DNA from: Dictyophora rubrovolvata
Taxonomy: Eukaryota; Basidiomycota; Agaricomycetes; Phallales; Phallaceae
NCBI GenBank assembly: GCA_029959195.1
Contig: CP114122.1
Coordinates: 2,418,001-2,482,000 of the forward strand
Direction: 5' to 3'
DNA length: 64,000 nucleotides
How positions within the stretch are numbered: the first letter of the stretch is position 1; the number at the start of each line of letters is the position of its first letter. Below, piece by piece: positions 10,448 to 21,752 of this stretch. The position numbers and the translations under genes were made by a program. Below the pieces are notes generated by a model. That model saw only the letters and a list, made by a program, of their open reading frames with translations. It was not told the origin of the DNA and did not search any database.

Positions 10448-11345
10448 TCACTTTTCTTTGTCGCCCGTGAATGAGTTCGTTAGTCGTAGCGGAACGACAG
10501 CAATACCAAACGCCACATCCGGAACACCCTCTGACTCGACATATTCGATAGTATGGGCAGGTGCTTTTTCCGAACTAGGCTTTACGCTGGTATGACAGTC
10601 GCCGTCACTGTCGTCATCTGGATAGGACGCTCTTGAATACGGGGATGGCATTGATATCATGACAGACAATTGTAAATCGCTGGTTTGAGTCATTTCATCT
10701 GGCTGTAGAGTTTCTTTTTGTGAAGTTTCTTTCGTAAAATATGAATAGTTGGAATCGACATGGTCCATGGGTGGTGCCACGTCAACTGTCTGCGTTCTTG
10801 AGAAAAAAGGTAATCGAGCCAGCTGAAATCGTAAGCTTGAAGCGCTGCGAGAATTGAGATACGAGGGTGCAGGAGTCGTTTCTACTTGAACTGGAGGTCC
10901 TTTAAAACCTTGGATAGCATCTATTGATAGCTCAGGATCGAGCGGCGTAATTGAAAGTGGCTGCGACAAATGAAAAATAAAAAAACCCTCAGCCAGGGTT
11001 ACCGGTAGTTCACAACCAGAAAGAAAAACAAACCATCATATCATCCCATTGCAATCCTTTCATAGTCATGGGATCTCTGTTTGGAAATACGTCGATCTCC
11101 CACATTTTAGGCTTCTCTAGCTTCTTTCCCCGCCCTCGAGGTGGACCGAGTGTGTTTCCCTCCCATCTAATAGGCCATTCGGTCCCAACAGCATCAACAT
11201 GAGTCTGAACCCGATTTCTCCGCAAATAATTCCTCCACGCAACAAGAACGGACATTACAATGAGTAGACTGACGATCAGGAGTCCAGGGATGAAGGGTGG
11301 GAGTCCTTGCGAGGCGCCACCGCCGCCCGACCCATTGCTTGACAT
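10448..11345 (-). CDS. Single-pass membrane protein, function unknown
   Basis: Two exons (11345-11034 and 10960-10448) joined by a phase-0 intron of 73 nt give 274 residues. The N-terminus is Gly/Ser-rich (MSSNGSGGGGASQG) and is followed by one strong membrane segment (IPGLLIVSLLIVMSVLVAW, about residues 20-38). A basic RNYLRRNR stop-transfer stretch follows, then a long hydrophilic tail with MWEIDVFPNRDPM and a Ser/Thr/Pro-rich C-terminus. The short uncleaved-looking N-terminus before the segment suggests N-out/C-in topology, but this is inference. I do not recognise the family. Similar short-N-terminus, single-span proteins of unknown role are common in basidiomycetes. Confidence 0.7.
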
Positions 11346-14300
11346 CGTTAGGGTTTATGAGAAGCAGAAGTTGCAGAGAAAAGCTAAGAAGAAATTCAAC
11401 AAGCTTATGAGAGTGAGCTGTCCAGTGAGGTGGGAAAAGTCATAAGATATTGTGAGATGTGACCTCGCACTCGCAGTTTTTGAGGCAGAGAACCAACAGA
11501 GAACTCTCCTCTGACAAAGCCATTCAATTTTTGTTGATGCCGCTGCGGACGTTTTTGAATCTCCGAAGTCGGCACATATTATGTGATCAAATATAGTTTA
11601 GACGCTCACTTCTCGGCGCACCTGCCAATGAGCATTGAACAGATCCCAACACAATCCCAACAACTCAAAAAGTGCCAGACTTAGTTGGCCGCATGGTGAT
11701 GCCGCTATTGGTACTGGCATGCTATCGTTCGATGCAGGAAATCAGAATCCCAAAACTACCTATAAAAGATTTTTCACGGTGGCTTTTACGGAAGGTCTTT
11801 TTTTAATTCAATTCTTGCCAATTTCACAAGTCACAAACGAGGCAGGTTGAAGTTCCATTTCAATTCTCTTTTATCTCTCTAGAGTCCTCCAAATGATTAA
11901 GTTTTAACGTTGTCACCTCGCTGCAAACGCCAGTCCTCGGCGTAATGAGGCAAGTTTGGTCCCTTTGATTTGCCCCCACCGCTTACTTGCAAACGACTAG
12001 GGCCGCCCCTGTACTATTCTCCTCCATCGTGATTGCCTTCCAGATCTCAGGCCTTTAAATTTCATGTCAAATTCCTTATCTAATCGGATGTCTGGAAGTA
12101 ACGAAGCCAGGCCCAAAGGCGCACAGCTAAGAGCTTCTGGGCACGAGGACCGAGTTCGGAGTCACACAAAAGCCAAACAGTGGGAGCTCTTTCAGGGATC
12201 AGTTAATCAACGCCTATTTCCCATCATCTCTAAGAGTCTTAAATTATTACAGCTGCATCTGGAAATGCCTCATTGTATTCGATGGTAAATATTGTTACTA
12301 TGACAGATATCGATGGAAGTCATTTTTCTTGTGCGGGACTTCCGACTTCATATCAGATTTATGAGACACTAATTATCTTTCACATGTCAAATTGGGAATA
12401 CACTACTCAAAGTTCCACGAGATAAATTAACTATATCAAAAAATCTAAATACTCAATCGTGATAGCTTTTTTCAAATTGCCATTAATTGCTCCAATTTAA
12501 AAACTTACGAGCACGACTACGTTGAGCCTCGATGCACAATATACGCACTGTATCGCGTTAGCTGCCACCATAAGTCTCTAGCCCGGTGAGATTTGATTCT
12601 TGCGAGTACTGGGTATTAAATTCAACCACCCATGTACAACGAAGTTTTCTATATATCGAACTTGGAAGAATCTTCGCAATATCGATAAATGGGTGAAGCT
12701 CGATAGATAATATTTCAGCAAAGCTAAAGTAATGATTACATTTAGCTTCGGCTCAATTTTGCATCAAAAGCGTTCCAGCTGCAGCCAATGTTTTTCACCT
12801 CCGAGCGAGGCGCATCTTCCAGTTACATCTGAAATGACCGGGAAACGCTAAGATTGAACTTCAACGAAAACAGTGTCATAGGTAAGTGTGCCATATTCTG
12901 TTGAGTGGAGTTGTTCTCATACTCTCCCCAGTCAGAATGGAGAAAACTGCCGTGCTTTCTTTTTCCCGGTATTCGCCATGATCGCAACATCGAACACCCA
13001 ACTGACCCAACTGACCCAACCCGAAACACGATGGTTTTGTCACAATCTCTGAATTTTCGTCAGACGTATAATTCTGTCCGATCTCAAAATTACCAACAAA
13101 GGGTACGCTAATTTGTATTATGCATATCTGAAATCGTATGGTTAAATTTAATATCTCTCGCTGTCAACTGATATGACAACAGGATGCTTCAAAGGCCTTC
13201 TAAAACCCCATGCCACAACCCTGTGAAACGGAGCTTATGAAAGGATCATCACCAAACAAATGATTCCCTTTTTCCTGCTAGCTCCTGCTCAGTCTATCCA
13301 ACGCACACTTCTTTGTGAATTGTATTCAGCTGTGAGCTTGCGAATCCTCATTGTAGACACCTTACAAATGTCCTGAACAAGCTCCGACCTTGACTTTGCA
13401 AATTCTGACATGGCCAACATGTCTGAAAACGCAGGCGGAGAAAACAATTAAAAATGCAAATCGTCGTTATCCTCAAGTAATAATTTTGGATGTATTATCA
13501 GCAAGGCAGGGCGCCGCTGTCACCCCACTCGGCTATAGTGTTTCGTATCTTTTTGTACGTTTACATAGCTGTCTCTTTCACCGTCACTACTAAACTTCCT
13601 TTGAAGACTGTAAATGCTTAAGATGCGCTACCCTAGCCTCAACGGCTTAGCAGAGTCCAAGACGGCAATTGCAACTTGAAGTCATACGGGTTCTTCTTTT
13701 AGTGATAGCTTGGCCAAGGCAGGCGCATTGATATTGACAAATAACTGGTTATTTGAAGACGATCCAAGTTCAGCTACCATCCAACAGATCCTTTACCCAG
13801 GGAGCATTACTAGTACGATGCACCCACGAGCGACGCCATATTCCCTTGCATAGGTGGCATGTTCTAGTGCGGGTTTCCTCAAGTATGTATATACATGATA
13901 CAGCAAGTTGAGGTGCAAACCAAAACATGTTGCGTCAGTCCTGTTTTAACTTGTTTCTTGCCAGATTTATTATAATCCCAATCGAAGCTTTGGTGGCTTT
14001 CGTACTACCCAGGTGGGTCTTCAACGATCCCAATCAATGAAATCTGTTTTAACGGGCCACAGTCATGATGACTCCTTCACTAATCAAAATCTCTCCCCTC
14101 ATAATCCCTGCCCGCCACCCGCTAAATTTAGGATTATAACAAAAGATCAGCCGTACCACATAAGACCTCCTGAGCATTCAGCGATGTTCCATTGATGGGT
14201 ACGGAGACATGGAAGTCGTCCGAAACTAGCAGAGATTGTCAGACAAGATATTCATTACGCGAAAGTGGGCACTTTGCGATTAACCGATGAATGTGTCTCA

Positions 14301-14700
14301 GCCGATCACAGCCAAGGCGAAGTTGCAGCACATTCATTGGGGAAAGGACCCAAAAATAAAGGCAGACTGTATGTATTAGTACGTACTATACATTTGAATA
14401 AGACGTTCAATGTCCAAATTCACTTTGTTGAATCTCTCATTCAAATTTCGAAACCTCGAATTGAAGAACTGCACTTGACCACACCATCGACGCCTTTACT
14501 CGTCTCAGAAGCTAAGGCTATTATTTAATAAAGTATATCAGTTCCATAGTAAGTCACACAATTTCTATACTCTTGCCACCGCAGCCGACTATTAGTGTTG
14601 CAAACGTGCATATAAACTTGAGCGATTGATTCAAACGTGGGTTCCACCTATTAACGGACGATGCACTGTATTGTCGTGAAACGAAGGTTAGATTCTATTG
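11346..14700. other. 3.3-kb interval without recognisable genes
   Basis: Open frames here are short, lack family features and do not join through good splice sites. From about 14,260 the sequence matches the distal upstream flank of the other beta-trefoil copies, so the duplicated segment starts near there. I see no transposon ends or RNA gene. Confidence 0.45.
14491..14516 (+). promoter_or_regulatory. 26-bp invariant upstream element, copy B
   Basis: The word starting CGCCTTTACTCGTCTCAG and ending AAGCTAAG is identical upstream of copies B (14491), C (21541), D (25434) and E (29785), while its neighbours vary. In copy A the matching place is degenerate. It is a candidate distal regulatory site, or simply a slow-changing part of a young duplication. 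Confidence 0.45.
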
Positions 14701-14753
14701 TAACAATGCTCGCCTTTCAAGAATTCAAAATTCAGACTGAATGTTTATGCAGG

Positions 14754-14794
14754 CACGTGAAAGTTATCACAGTCGTTCCTCCAGCATATAAAAA
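14754..14794 (+). promoter_or_regulatory. Copy B promoter: CACGTG box and TATA box
   Basis: CACGTG is at 14754-14759 and TATAAAAA at 14787-14794, 70 nt before the ATG, followed by CTCAACAAGGCT and CTACTAA in the leader as in the other copies. Confidence 0.65.
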
Positions 14795-14863
14795 TGCTCA
14801 GCCGTAAACGAGAAATCTCAACAAGGCTCATTGTGAGGTCGTCTACTAAAGTAACATTCTACA

Positions 14864-15525
14864 ATGTCGCAGCTCCCCCCAGGCAATTATTTCATTCACC
14901 CCATAGACGCTCCTGCCAAAGGAGGTCTTTATACGGGCCTTGCCACTTGTCCTACTCCTGAGGAATTGCCCGTCACGGTTGAGAGAAACGGCGTAAGGAT
15001 CGCATATCAAGCCGATGATTTATCTTACAATTAATTGCAGGAACTTTGGGAAGTCGTAAAGAGCGGGTTGGACAATGCTGTCCGTATACAAACCACACAC
15101 CCCAAATACCGTTCTTCCCGATTTAAATGGTTTAACAAGGTACGTTTAACGTTGTGATCAGTGGTCATATTTATCATGACGTCCTCTATTTTCTTCCTCA
15201 GGATAATGTTTTGTTCGTTCGATTGTTCGGCCCGGGTGAAGACTTTACGATTGAGTCTGCTGGTGACGATCTTTGGTAGTGAGTTCCATGATTGAATAAT
15301 AAGGGAATGGTCTGTTTGGTGCTAAACTAACGCTTCGTATAGTTTTCATACCAATGGCGAACAAGATTTGGTCCTCACTTATGAGGCAGCAAACTATCCT
15401 ACAGTAGGACTGATTTAACTGGAACACTGAATCGTATTAATGGCTCTTTCCAGCTGACATTTCAACCCCCTAACCGCTATTCTAGTGCTCAACGATTTAA
15501 AGTCATACCTCGCAAAGGAAATTGA
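14864..15525 (+). CDS. Beta-trefoil inhibitor-like protein, copy B
   Basis: Five exons (14864-14992, 15041-15139, 15202-15278, 15343-15403, 15454-15525) give 145 residues with no stop: MSQLPPGNYFIHPID at the start, LWEVVKSGLDN, FKWFNK, LFGPGEDFTIESAGDDLW, DLVLTYEA and LTFQPPNRYSSAQRF at the end. It is the most diverged of the plus-strand copies. Start and fold pattern are like fungal I66-type beta-trefoil peptidase inhibitors (inference). No secretion signal is seen, so a cytosolic defence protein against grazers or their proteases is plausible but unproven. A fragment with C2-domain character follows it. Confidence 0.72.
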
Positions 15526-15756
15526 ATTCTTCCTAAAGCAGCGACTATCAATGAATATAAACCATGTAGTACTGAAGTTTCTTGTTCCTTATTTCTTATT
15601 TCTTGTTTTTGAATTCCCGTTATCTCAAAGGCGGGTTTAATTATACATATATCATAGTCCGAAATCCCGAAATATGAAAGCTTTTGTTGTTCGTATGGCC
15701 GGTCTGTCAATGCAATATTTGTTGACACTGTGACTAACTGAGATATCTTCGGACAA

Positions 15757-15985
15757 AATCTAAAAACTGACCATTAACTGACCTAACTCTAGTAACGGCT
15801 GTACGGGCAATTGAATTTGTAATTGTGCGTTGGGACGAAACATTTCAACTTTTGCATGAGCAAAGACCTTGAGGGATCAAGTTGTGTCAATTTTTACTGA
15901 GGGCCTCCTCTCATCGTCTAAATCTCGGAGAAAAGACTCCAGCAACCGACAACCGGGTGGCGGGCCCAGCGTATTCTGAGCTCCT
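15757..15985 (+). pseudogene. C2-domain-like remnant downstream of copy B
   Basis: A short plus-strand stretch reads like the end of a C2 domain (LVTAVRAIEF, then IVRWDETFQLL). It has no start and soon meets stops. It occupies the same position relative to the beta-trefoil gene as better-preserved remnants after copies C and D, so it appears to be part of the duplicated unit. Confidence 0.35.
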
Positions 15986-16580
15986 TTCTCCGTATCTGCT
16001 GAATTTTGGCTATTCCTAAAAACGACGGTACACCTGTTCCGAGAAATTTCCATTATGAAAAAGCTTTAATCTGTCCGGCGTCGTTTTTCGGCCTAGCCAT
16101 TTATAGATAATGTTTTCACTTTATTTCTTATTAAAGCTTAAATGAACTTCGATTAATAGAAACCGTAATGGTTCAACGTTCAAGGCTGGGGCTGCACTGC
16201 CCCTAGGCTACGAGTTGTCGCATGCGCGCCACTTCTTAGTAGACCCCTTCCAAACGACTAGCCTACCAATAACACTACTGTTCAACATTTTCCTTGTTAT
16301 GATTACACATAATATTGCCAGTTGTATACTAGGAATAGACCTTCAAAACGTGCAGTGACATTGAAACAACCACCAAATTCAACCATGGTTTACTAGTAGC
16401 TGTCGAATTAAAGCTCTTTCCAGAGATTATAATGAGATGTTGGAGAAAAAAACCCTACCTTTTTAATCATCAATTGGCGGAAGAGATGTAGTTCTTAGAT
16501 AGGGTGCATTCAGCAACGAAGGCGTAGGCTTGTGGCAATGATTTGACTCTGAGCCTTCAGCTATTAGTTTGTCAGTCGAG

Positions 16581-16862
16581 CTATGAGTGATTATTCAAGT
16601 GTTTGAGAAACCAAAACATACGGGGGACTTCTTTGGCATTGTACGAAATATCAAGCCCAATAAGGGGGGTTGACTCAGAAGGAATTAACTCCGTACTGAC
16701 AGAGGCAGGTGAAGGGACTTGTTCTGCCGCTTCTGCGGCCGGGTTTACTACCGACAGTGTTCTTGGAAGTGTATGGAGAAGTCGAGGTGTAGTGGATGGG
16801 ATACGTTCGTGAACAAGCAAGAAAACCAATTCAAGATGTTGAAAGTGCTGCGAAGAATTCAT
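16581..16862 (-). CDS. Small Ser/Pro-rich ORF, uncertain
   Basis: A 93-codon ATG-to-stop frame with a composition (PSTTPRLLHTLPRTLS, AEAAEQVPSPASVSTELIP) more protein-like than its surroundings. It has no family match I recognise and no clear flanking exons. It may be a short gene or one exon of a larger minus-strand gene. Confidence 0.25.
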   Translation of the reverse strand: MNSSQHFQHLELVFLLVHERIPSTTPRLLHTLPRTLSVVNPAAEAAEQVPSPASVSTELIPSESTPLIGLDISYNAKEVPRMFWFLKHLNNHS

Positions 16863-17521
16863 GATTTAGTAGCACAGTGATCACGGAAGGAGGTTGGTAG
16901 ATACACGCAGAGGAAAAGAGAGAGTGTATTAGAGACGGGAGCATATATCTCACAGGTCAACAAACTTTATACCAAAGAGAACTTGGCACGATAACACTAC
17001 CGGAGAATATTAAAAGAAAAGTCCTCGTAAACGAGTTGTTTTGACATGCGTGAAAGAGGGGTTTCCCATCTAACTACATTAGAACTAAGAGAGATTTGGA
17101 AGTTGGAAGTTGGAACTTCTCCATCCGCAGCGGAAAATTCTCGGAGAAACCGGACGCTCAGTGATACGTACTGACATCCAATATCCAAAATCCCAGTTGC
17201 TCATCGTGTTATTATCCAATAGTTGTCTCATTTTAAGACTGGAACTAAACGCTATGATCGTATTGGACAACGGCAATCTATGAGAATACGTCAGCTTGGG
17301 GCGTCAAGTCTGCGAGAACACTTGTCATATTTTGATGTCGGTCAAATAATAACATGTTCACTGGAGAACTCTCTTTAAAGTGGCCAGAACCTCATGGAAA
17401 TACTAAGCATAGTATAAAACAACGACAACATAGGTGTAGCGAGAAAGCGTCTACATATAGTACAATCCATATCAAGATGCTGAGGTGATTTTTTTCCGAT
17501 CCTTGAGATGCTTTATTTATT

Positions 17522-18295
17522 TCATCTTCTCCTGTGATCCCTGTCAACAACATGACCAAGCCTTACATTCCACTCAGAAGGATTTTCAAGATCGCCTAAG
17601 CCTTTCATACCCAAAAAGACGGTCTTCTCGGCTAACGAATCAACCCTTCTGATAGCGAGCGCATCCTCGGGCATAGCATAACGAGCGGGCATCCTCGCAA
17701 GCCGCACGCACCTCGATCGATGAGCATTCGTCTTCGAATTCCGGCTCAGCTCATCCCATTCGTCATGGGACAGTGGTTCCTGCAATGAGCCATGTATGGC
17801 ACCCAAGACCTGTCCCACGCTGACGAATTGGCTGGATGGGACTGCGAGATTGATCGTCCATGGGAAATCATCTGACACGAGCGTCATTCTGTGAAGCTCG
17901 GGCGTTGTAGCTGGTTCGGCGAGAGTGGAAGGATGGATGAGTTCTGGGCCGTTAGTGTGCGGGTTGGTCCTTGCTAGTCGGGGTTCTTCTGTAACTGACC
18001 AATGTGCCATCCGATTCCTAGCGCTAGTAAGGATCGGGTGCAGTACAACCACAGGACGTGGAGACACCGAACCTGAGTTTTTTTTTTGGTCAGCTGTGGC
18101 AGAAGTTAAAGAAGATCGCAAACGAAGCTTACGACGTGGGATTACCCTTGGAGATGGCGGAACTGGTCCTGCCGTATACCCAACGACGTTATATGGATAG
18201 TAATAGTTGGGAGGGTACTGCGCAGGCAGTGGAACAGGATAGTATCCGCCGGAATATATGTAACCAGGTTGAGCGGGATATCTGGGATGAGCCAT
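17522..18295 (-). CDS. DUF6699 family protein, copy 1
   Basis: Single-exon gene of 257 residues. The N-terminus is Pro/Tyr-rich (YPAQPGYIYSGGYYPVPLP). From about residue 125 comes the DUF6699 core: MTLVSDDFPWTINLAVP, VSVGQVLGAIHGSLQEPLSH, EWDEL, RCVRLARMP, RRVDSLAEKTVFLGMKGL, and a final W-x-V-x-LG. This family of basidiomycete proteins has no assigned function. The disordered proline-rich front followed by a compact C-terminal domain is usual for it. Two more members lie in this window (36.6 kb minus, 47.7 kb plus), with no close sequence identity outside the core. Confidence 0.85.
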   Translation of the reverse strand: MAHPRYPAQPGYIYSGGYYPVPLPAQYPPNYYYPYNVVGYTAGPVPPSPRVIPRRKLRLRSSLTSATADQKKNSGSVSPRPVVVLHPILTSARNRMAHWSVTEEPRLARTNPHTNGPELIHPSTLAEPATTPELHRMTLVSDDFPWTINLAVPSSQFVSVGQVLGAIHGSLQEPLSHDEWDELSRNSKTNAHRSRCVRLARMPARYAMPEDALAIRRVDSLAEKTVFLGMKGLGDLENPSEWNVRLGHVVDRDHRRR

Positions 18296-19322
18296 TTCGT
18301 GTGTTCTTTACGTTTTTTTCGTGAAGGATCGTATAATGAGATGGGATAGACGGATAGTAAGGTAGTAGATTCCGTGACCTTGTCGCACCACTTCAACCAA
18401 AAGTCGGGCGTTAAGCAAGAAACCCTAGACGACACACAAAATTGGTTACCTATGAGACAAGTTATCATCAAAGATGGATTGTTTGACAGCGACTCACTAA
18501 AAAGAAATAGTTCAAATGTCGTTATCGTCGTGTTGACGTCGGCGCTGGACAGAGCACACTTGGGATGGATCCACAAGGCCTCGGGGTATGAAAACAAGCA
18601 CAAACAGCTTAAAGATTTGAAGATCCTCCGTTATATGTAAGAACAATGAGAAGAAAAAATCCCCGAGCCTGCATCAGCGTCGGAAGCGAAGCATCGCCAA
18701 TGCTTCTGGCGTCTAACGTGCTGAGTTTTTCTGGGACCAATCAACATGACTCTTGATATACTGTACCACACAACACGTGTAGTTTATATGAAACATGTAA
18801 GCCGATAAGATAAAATACTTCTTGGTCTAGGAATCCTATTCGCACATAGTATGGCCGGCGTAAAAAGTTACCGGCTTGCTGAGATGTCTACACTGCCAGT
18901 GACTTCGTACGTAACGCCGCCAATAAATAGCGTGAGTCGGCCGCAAGCGATTTTAAGTAATAATGATCAATGATAAGTGGATTCGAGTCATGCTCCTATC
19001 AACTCTGGCATGATGTTCAAATTGGACCTGGAAGATCCTCTTGTGGTCTTAGATATCATGATGCGCCGCAACTCTCCAAATTTTAGAGTATAAAGTCGCC
19101 GTATTTCGTAAAAGACTATCTCGTTTGACAACAGCCTCAGTTCAAATTCACAAGATCCGCTCTTGTTCACGTGGCTTCGTATCGTACAAAAAGTGTCGGT
19201 GAATTCCACTATCTACCAACTTGGAGCTTGAGCTGCTCCTTTGTTGTGACCATGGTGGCACACTTGGCACACTTGGTCCAGACCGGCTTATTCATCAGGC
19301 ATATCTCTTTTGTAGGCAATAA
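18296..19322. other. Intergenic, 1 kb
   Basis: No gene recognised. The minus-strand open frame over 18.14-18.60 kb overlaps the DUF6699 start in another frame and lacks family features. The segment probably holds the DUF6699 promoter and the 3' end of the RAD51-like gene. Confidence 0.5.
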
Positions 19323-20544
19323 TCACCTGACTTTTGGTACGAACTCCATGCCCTAAATAGTATGTCAGAGCTGGCCCGGTATTTCCGAGAAATGTACGAA
19401 AACAGACACGATAGTCAAATTCGACGCTACGTTGCGGCTTTGTTTCAATATTTAATGTTGCTCGTCTATATTCATTCTTCATTTAACATAAGCACCGTCA
19501 GTATGGACATCAAAACAGCTTACCCTGACGTTCGATTGACTCTCGAAAGAACCAAAGATCCTATAGCCTTACACGATAAGTCTATTGAATGAAGATATTA
19601 GCCCAGAAGTAAATATAATAGAAGAATATACCGATTTGTGGAATCAAAACACCGGTATTGTCATGATTATACGTTCCCTTTGAACCATCAGGCTTTGCGA
19701 ATTGAGTCGACATATTGGACGTAATGATAACCTAGTTTTCAGGTGTATAGTGAATATTCACCGCGAATTAATTCTGAATAAAAAAAAAAGGGACGTACCA
19801 CAATATTGAATTCTTTGCAAAGTTTCACAATTAACTTTCGAATCGCATCAATATATGACTTCCGTTTGGAGTATTGTTGTTCAAGTTGCAGAGGAGATGA
19901 AAGTGAAGACAAAACTAGAAGAGTTAACTTGACGACTGATGAGATTCTTGTTTCCATGTTGTTACGGAACGGCGTGCCACCTACTTCTCGATGAGTTCGG
20001 ATAAAGTCCGAAAACTCTTTCAGTTTCGTAAAAACGTCATCGGGCGTAAAACATTTCTGATAGTACACTGTCTTTGACCTATCGTCTTTGTCTTGATGAT
20101 AAGGCAATCGATCTTCACGCCATAAATGAGCTCAAATTTACCTTGATCCAGAGCAGAAAAAATAGCAGCGGGTATAAGTTTATTTTGCATATCTAAAAAC
20201 AACACATCAAGTCAAAACCACCAACCAAGCAACCAACAACGCGAAACCTCACCGATTACCATAGTTTCTTTACCAGCCCGAGCCACGCTCTTTATAAACC
20301 CGAGCAACAACTGTTCAACATATAACCCAGGAGGCGAAGAGATCTGCAAAGCATATCCAGGTCTCAAATCAGCCCCAATGAGTGAGTCAATGGGGTCCGA
20401 GAACGTCTTAAACGGGTTCGAGGCCGACTGGGCAGCTCTGAGAGTGTGTAAAAGAGATGAAGCACTGATTGAAGGTGGTTGGTATGCGTTGTTTTGTTGA
20501 AGCAGGGGATATTGTTCGTCAGAATCAACTTGGCATGATGGCAT
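19323..20544 (-). CDS. RAD51-paralog-like RecA-fold protein (apparently intact copy)
   Basis: I resolve eight exons (20544-20253, 20192-20142, 20091-19985, 19927-19799, 19731-19632, 19581-19524, 19465-19408, 19352-19323) summing to 275 codons. Signatures in order: DSLIGADLRPGYALQISSPPG (RecA core entry and Walker A place), ETMVIDMQNKLIPAAIFSALDQ, CFTPDDVFTKLKEFSDFIRTH, LTLLVLSSLSSPL (Walker B place), a KLIVKLCKEFNIVVIITSNM strand, and QFAKPDGSKG...GVLIPQIG, as in RAD51C/XRCC3-type recombination proteins. The Walker A site lacks the usual GKT/GKS (PPGLYVEQLL), so ATP binding is doubtful. The last two exons are less sure; reading through the last intron would end at 19288 instead. Two broken copies lie at 24 and 29 kb. 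Confidence 0.65.
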
Positions 20545-21752
20545 CGACCCTTGGCGAAACGTTGTAACAAAAAAGGTTCGACGCGATGTGACAGCGTGAC
20601 AGCACGTCTTGTCCCGCAACCACTACCCATAACATCATTGACGATAGAAGAACCAAGTATCCCAAAATCAAGTCAATTATTAAACTACATCAGTTAAAAC
20701 GCCACCGGGCAAGAAAAACCTCCACACCGAATTAGCAATATTTTCTTTCTCGTTTTATGATCCAAAGGAACGTCTTAACTGCCACAAACAGCTCGAAAAC
20801 AGCGCAACGGGGAGAGAAAGGCTGGGTGACTGTGCCTCTTTTAAGCTTGTTCTCGTCTCGTCGTGCGAAGAAAACCAGAACTCGTGAACGGTGAATCATT
20901 CCAATCCAGTATCTATCACTATCCTTGGCACTTCTTCTACCGTTGTAGACGTTATGGATGCTCCGATGACTTTTAATGCAGTCAATACCGCCAGAACCAT
21001 GTCCTCTGCCGCGATAGAATGCCCTTGGTACCGACGATCTCATCGGGACCACGACTGGAGTCATCCACACGGGAATTGCACTGAGAGATGGTGTCCAGTA
21101 TGTGTCAGAAACGAAGACGGGACAGCTGAAGCGTCGCTGGAAAGTTTCTATCCTCCCTACTTAGTTCATGACAGTTCCTAACAAGATGGCTAAATTCGAT
21201 GCAACATCGAAACAGGATTAGTGTCGAGGGGACGGGAATTTTGGTTTACCGTCAGCTATGTTGATTCATATGATTATTTGAATTAACATGTCCATATTGA
21301 TGTGATTGAAAGCAAGTTTCCTACGGTATAGTTCAATTTCCGTCCTTCTGCCATTTCAATTGTTCAAAATATTCTCATGGATTGACAGCGCCTCAATCCA
21401 CCGTAGAATCTATACTTTTAATGTTGAATGGCAGCCTCTTGCGATGCCGATGCAAACGCCACCTTGGTCCTAAGTGACCAAATTCATTTAGTCCAATCTC
21501 ATATTGAATGTTCAAGAACTGCACTTGACCACTCCATCTACGCCTTTACTCGTCTCAGAAGCTAAGGTTCTTATGTAATAAAGTATGTCAGTTCCATAGT
21601 AAGCCACACGATTTGCATATTTTTACCATTCATCGTAGCCGACTAGTTTTACAATACAAACACAGTGTGGCATGTGGTGTTGTTTGCAAACTTGTTGTCC
21701 GAGACCACATTCAAAAGTTGCTTCCACCTATTAACGGACGATGCACTGTATT
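20545..21752. repeat. Duplicated flank shared by RAD51-like and beta-trefoil units
   Basis: This segment is repeated, with changes, at about 24,500-25,480, 29,090-29,840 and (inverted) 1,860-2,900. Blocks around GGTACCGACGATCTCATCGG (21,028 region) and the later ATTAACATGTCCAT word are well kept. Open frames here differ between copies, so I treat it as noncoding spacer with the 5' flank of the RAD51-like gene. It also carries the 26-bp invariant element at 21541-21566. Confidence 0.55.

Noticed and set aside
12905-13111. Short tandem ACCCAACTG repeat and overlapping small ORFs
   Set aside because: Only about three units, and the frames look random.
18142-18603. 153-codon minus-strand frame
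   Set aside because: Overlaps the start of the DUF6699 gene in another frame, has no family features and begins without a good ATG context.
20732-21181. Possible small genes in the shared spacer (for example frames with WYRRSHRDHDWSHPHGN)
   Set aside because: The same place in the other duplicates carries different frames and stops, so no coding frame is conserved.
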